From: a virus | Direction: 5' to 3' (one strand) | DNA length: 39,492 nucleotides | IMG/VR virus record: IMGVR_UViG_3300045922_000063 | Span: 1 to 39,492 of that record | Part shown: one piece after another, positions 38,273 to 39,492 of the stretch | How positions within the stretch are numbered: the stretch's first letter is position 1 | How the letters are laid out: every line of letters begins with the position of its first letter | Made by a program: the position numbers and the translations under genes | Notes under the pieces: model-generated | Databases searched by the model: none | What the model saw: the letters and a program-made list of their open reading frames with translations, nothing else | What the model was told of the DNA's origin: nothing

Positions 38273-38512
38273 TCAATACACGTCTCGCATGTCCCAAAAG
38301 AATGCGAGACGATCCCCGCGCCAGCCTTCGCAAGCAAGGCGTCGAGCGGCGTCATAGGCGCATTCCGGAATGCGTTCCACCCAATCGGGTGGTGCGCCAC
38401 CGCTGATGCGCTTGAACGCGCGTTCAGCCGTCACGATGGAACCGGCTTCAATGATGTGCAATCCAACATCTTCGCCATACATGGCGAAGATACGTGTTGG
38501 AACCTTCATCAT
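38273..38512 (-). CDS. First early gene, unknown protein (79 aa)
   Basis: The ATG at 38510-38512 follows AAGGGG by six bases. Sequence pattern: a strand (VPTRIFAMYGEDVGLHIIEA), a helix (AERAFKRISG), a PDWVERIPECAYDAARRLAC segment and a Trp-rich end (WRGDRLAFFWDMRDVY). Family not recognised. Being the outermost early gene, with its own promoter and terminator, it is likely among the first phage genes expressed, a position where host-takeover or anti-defence proteins are common. Confidence 0.65.
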   Translation of the reverse strand: MMKVPTRIFAMYGEDVGLHIIEAGSIVTAERAFKRISGGAPPDWVERIPECAYDAARRLACEGWRGDRLAFFWDMRDVY

Positions 38513-38559
38513 AGGGAACCCCTTTCTCTCTCGCCTAGCACCATCGCTAGGCTATGCAA

Positions 38560-38588
38560 CACATAACATGTGTCGCGTATGGTGTCAA
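38560..38588 (-). promoter_or_regulatory. Sigma70 promoter (TTGACA-N17-TATGTG)
   Basis: TTGACA at 38583-38588 and TATGTG at 38560-38565 on the - strand with a 17-base spacer, ~50 bases before the outermost early gene. Repeats at 38599-38636 sit immediately upstream. Confidence 0.8.
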
Positions 38589-38598
38589 GCACCATGTT

Positions 38599-38636
38599 AG
38601 CGCTGCACATCACGTCAGCGCTGCACATATTGTGCA
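38599..38636. repeat. Direct repeat plus palindrome upstream of the first early promoter
   Basis: AGCGCTGCACAT occurs at 38599-38610 and 38617-38628 (18-base period, under two helical turns). The second copy runs into a TGCACATATTGTGCA palindrome (38622-38636), which shares the GCACA-N3-TGTGC core with leader copies A, B and C. A likely operator or activator site. Confidence 0.65.
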
Positions 38637-38656
38637 CTAGCAGCGCGCGTCAGCGA

Positions 38657-38700
38657 CGGGTGGCCTCCGACATCACCAGGTGAACGGGTGGCCTCCGACA
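38657..38700. repeat. 16-bp direct repeat
   Basis: CGGGTGGCCTCCGACA at 38657-38672 recurs at 38685-38700, with a start-to-start distance of 28 bases. It is upstream of the first early promoter and may be an iteron-like protein-binding site or origin element. Confidence 0.7.
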
Positions 38701-38971
38701 GCCATCCCCACTATTCACAAAATCATGCTGCACTGCACAATACGCCGAGCAGCCCCGTCCCCCACACTGGCCATGCAGCCAACCGCACCTATTCCTACGC
38801 TAGAAACATATGCCCCCCCTTGCCCTGAATCCCAAAAGGGGGGTGTTTTGTGAGGCGTGCCAGCCGCGGCGCATATCAACCACCCCCCTTCTTTCATCCC
38901 TCACCCCTTCTCTTCATCCCTCACACCACCACTCACACACACGTGCTCACTGCAACGTGCCACGCCTTGCC
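38701..38971. other. Gene-free stretch
   Basis: No supported gene on either strand. It contains a C-run/G-run pair that can form a 7-bp stem (38814-38820 with 38837-38843) followed on the + strand by GTTTTG, and a C/T-rich stretch with repeated CATCCCTCAC-like units (~38896-38930). The stem may be a weak rightward terminator or a structural element. Confidence 0.5.
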
Positions 38972-39130
38972 GTGTTGTTGTGTGTTGTGGTAGTGTATGT
39001 GTTGGTGTGTTGTGGTGGTGTGATGCGTGTTGTAGTGTGACGTGTGTTGTGTGTTATAGTGTGTGTTGTTGTTGTTGTGTGTAGTGTGTTGTTGCGTTGT
39101 TGTAGTGTGTTGTGTGTTGTAGTATGGAGT
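38972..39130. repeat. G/T-rich cryptic simple-sequence tract
   Basis: About 160 bases in which the + strand is almost only G and T (units TGTTG, GTGTTGTG, TTGTAGTG), with very few A and C. It is the strand complement of the C/A-rich tracts at 39345-39491 and 1-70. No gene is credible here on either strand. Confidence 0.85.
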
Positions 39131-39249
39131 TATTTGCGGGGGTGGAGGGAATGTGATGGGAGGCGCCACTTTTGGCCTCTTTTAGCAACTATACCCCCTT
39201 GACAGGGGGTTGTGGACGTGGCATGTAAATAATAACACAACACACACAC

Positions 39250-39259
39250 GGGGGGGGGG
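39250..39259. repeat. G10 homopolymer run beside a short CA tract
   Basis: Ten G in a row directly after (AC)n. Such a run is prone to slippage and sequencing error, so the true length is uncertain. Confidence 0.8.
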
Positions 39260-39276
39260 TTTAGTGTGTTGTGTGT

Positions 39277-39331
39277 AGTATATAGTATATAGTATATAGT
39301 ATATAGTATATACTATATACTATATACTATA
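39277..39331. repeat. AGTATAT heptamer array forming a 44-bp perfect palindrome
   Basis: AGTATAT repeats at 39277-39304 run into their own inverse. Positions 39288-39309 and 39310-39331 are perfect 22-bp inverted arms with no loop. The element is nearly pure A/T and could extrude as a cruciform or open easily, as expected of a replication start or a hairpin end. Confidence 0.88.
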
Positions 39332-39344
39332 ACAATATAATAAT

Positions 39345-39394
39345 ACAACAACACAACACAACACAACACAACACAACACAACACAACACAACAC
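39345..39394. repeat. (ACAAC)n pentanucleotide array
   Basis: About nine to ten pentamers of the ACAAC/CACAA type, following an AT-rich spacer (AACAATATAATAAT) that adjoins the palindrome. Confidence 0.88.
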
Positions 39395-39406
39395 CCCTCA
39401 CAGTAC

Positions 39407-39492
<86 letters not shown>

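Noticed and set aside
38933-39169. A 78-codon leftward frame of Thr/His/Asn in the G/T tract
   Set aside because: It is only the translation of simple sequence; no ribosome site or protein character.
39199-39227. Rightward TTGACA as a late promoter
   Set aside because: The -35 box lies inside a short C/G-run inverted repeat and no acceptable -10 box is found at 16-18 bases (TAAATA comes 21 bases later). Kept only as a weak possibility.

Overview
The window looks like the essentially complete genome (or one full assembly unit) of a tailed double-stranded DNA bacteriophage with a short, podovirus-like tail. The evidence is a full head and tail set on the + strand (terminase, portal, scaffold, HK97-type capsid, tail-tube A and B-like proteins, tail fibres, a block of ejection-type proteins with a 1391-residue member), a lysis cassette, and a compact replication and early block on the - strand. 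I see no integrase, repressor/lysogeny module, phage RNA polymerase, tRNA or CRISPR array. A lytic phage that relies on host sigma70 RNA polymerase is the simplest reading, and three or four very good TTGACA-N17-TATAAT-type promoters on the - strand fit that. The host cannot be named from this sequence.

Layout. Positions 1-70 are a pure (AC)n tract. From 100 to 22431 all genes point right and are tightly packed, often with ATGA overlaps: two unknown virion-type proteins, small terminase, tail fibre and its small partner (100-4046); lysis genes (membrane protein, holin-like protein, amidase, 4074-5029); large terminase, portal, scaffold and capsid (5029-10643); head completion genes (10645-11663); an intrinsic terminator (11706-11747); tail tube, nozzle and fibre genes (11759-15143); and four ejection/internal virion candidates (15156-22431). 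From 22400 to 38512 all genes point left. Nearest the convergence point is the replication and recombination block: a DUF3987-like NTPase, a helix-turn-helix protein, a uracil-DNA-glycosylase-like/DNA polymerase I fusion, dNMP kinase, RecD/Dda-like helicase, an RHH protein, an SSB-like protein, a Sak4-like ATPase and a Cas4-like Fe-S nuclease. Further out, 31505-38512 is a run of small early proteins, mostly unknown, with promoters at 34582, 36834, 38184 and 38560 and terminators at 37062 and 38223.

The last ~980 bases (38513-39492) contain no believable gene. They carry promoter-associated repeats, then a highly unusual simple-sequence zone: a G/T-only-like strand segment, a G10 run, a 44-bp perfect palindrome built of AGTATAT units, CACAA pentamers, and a (CA)n tract reaching the window end. 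Because the left end is also (AC)n, the two ends probably join into one microsatellite-rich intergenic region from which early genes run left and late genes run right.

Most worth a second look: the terminal simple-sequence zone; in-frame amber codons at 1362, 18242 and 35369 followed by coding-like sequence; a leader module with a GCACA-N3-TGTGC palindrome repeated upstream of three early genes; an early protein ending in a ribosomal L7/L12-like helix motif; and a UDG-PolA fusion whose glycosylase and polymerase motifs both depart from consensus.
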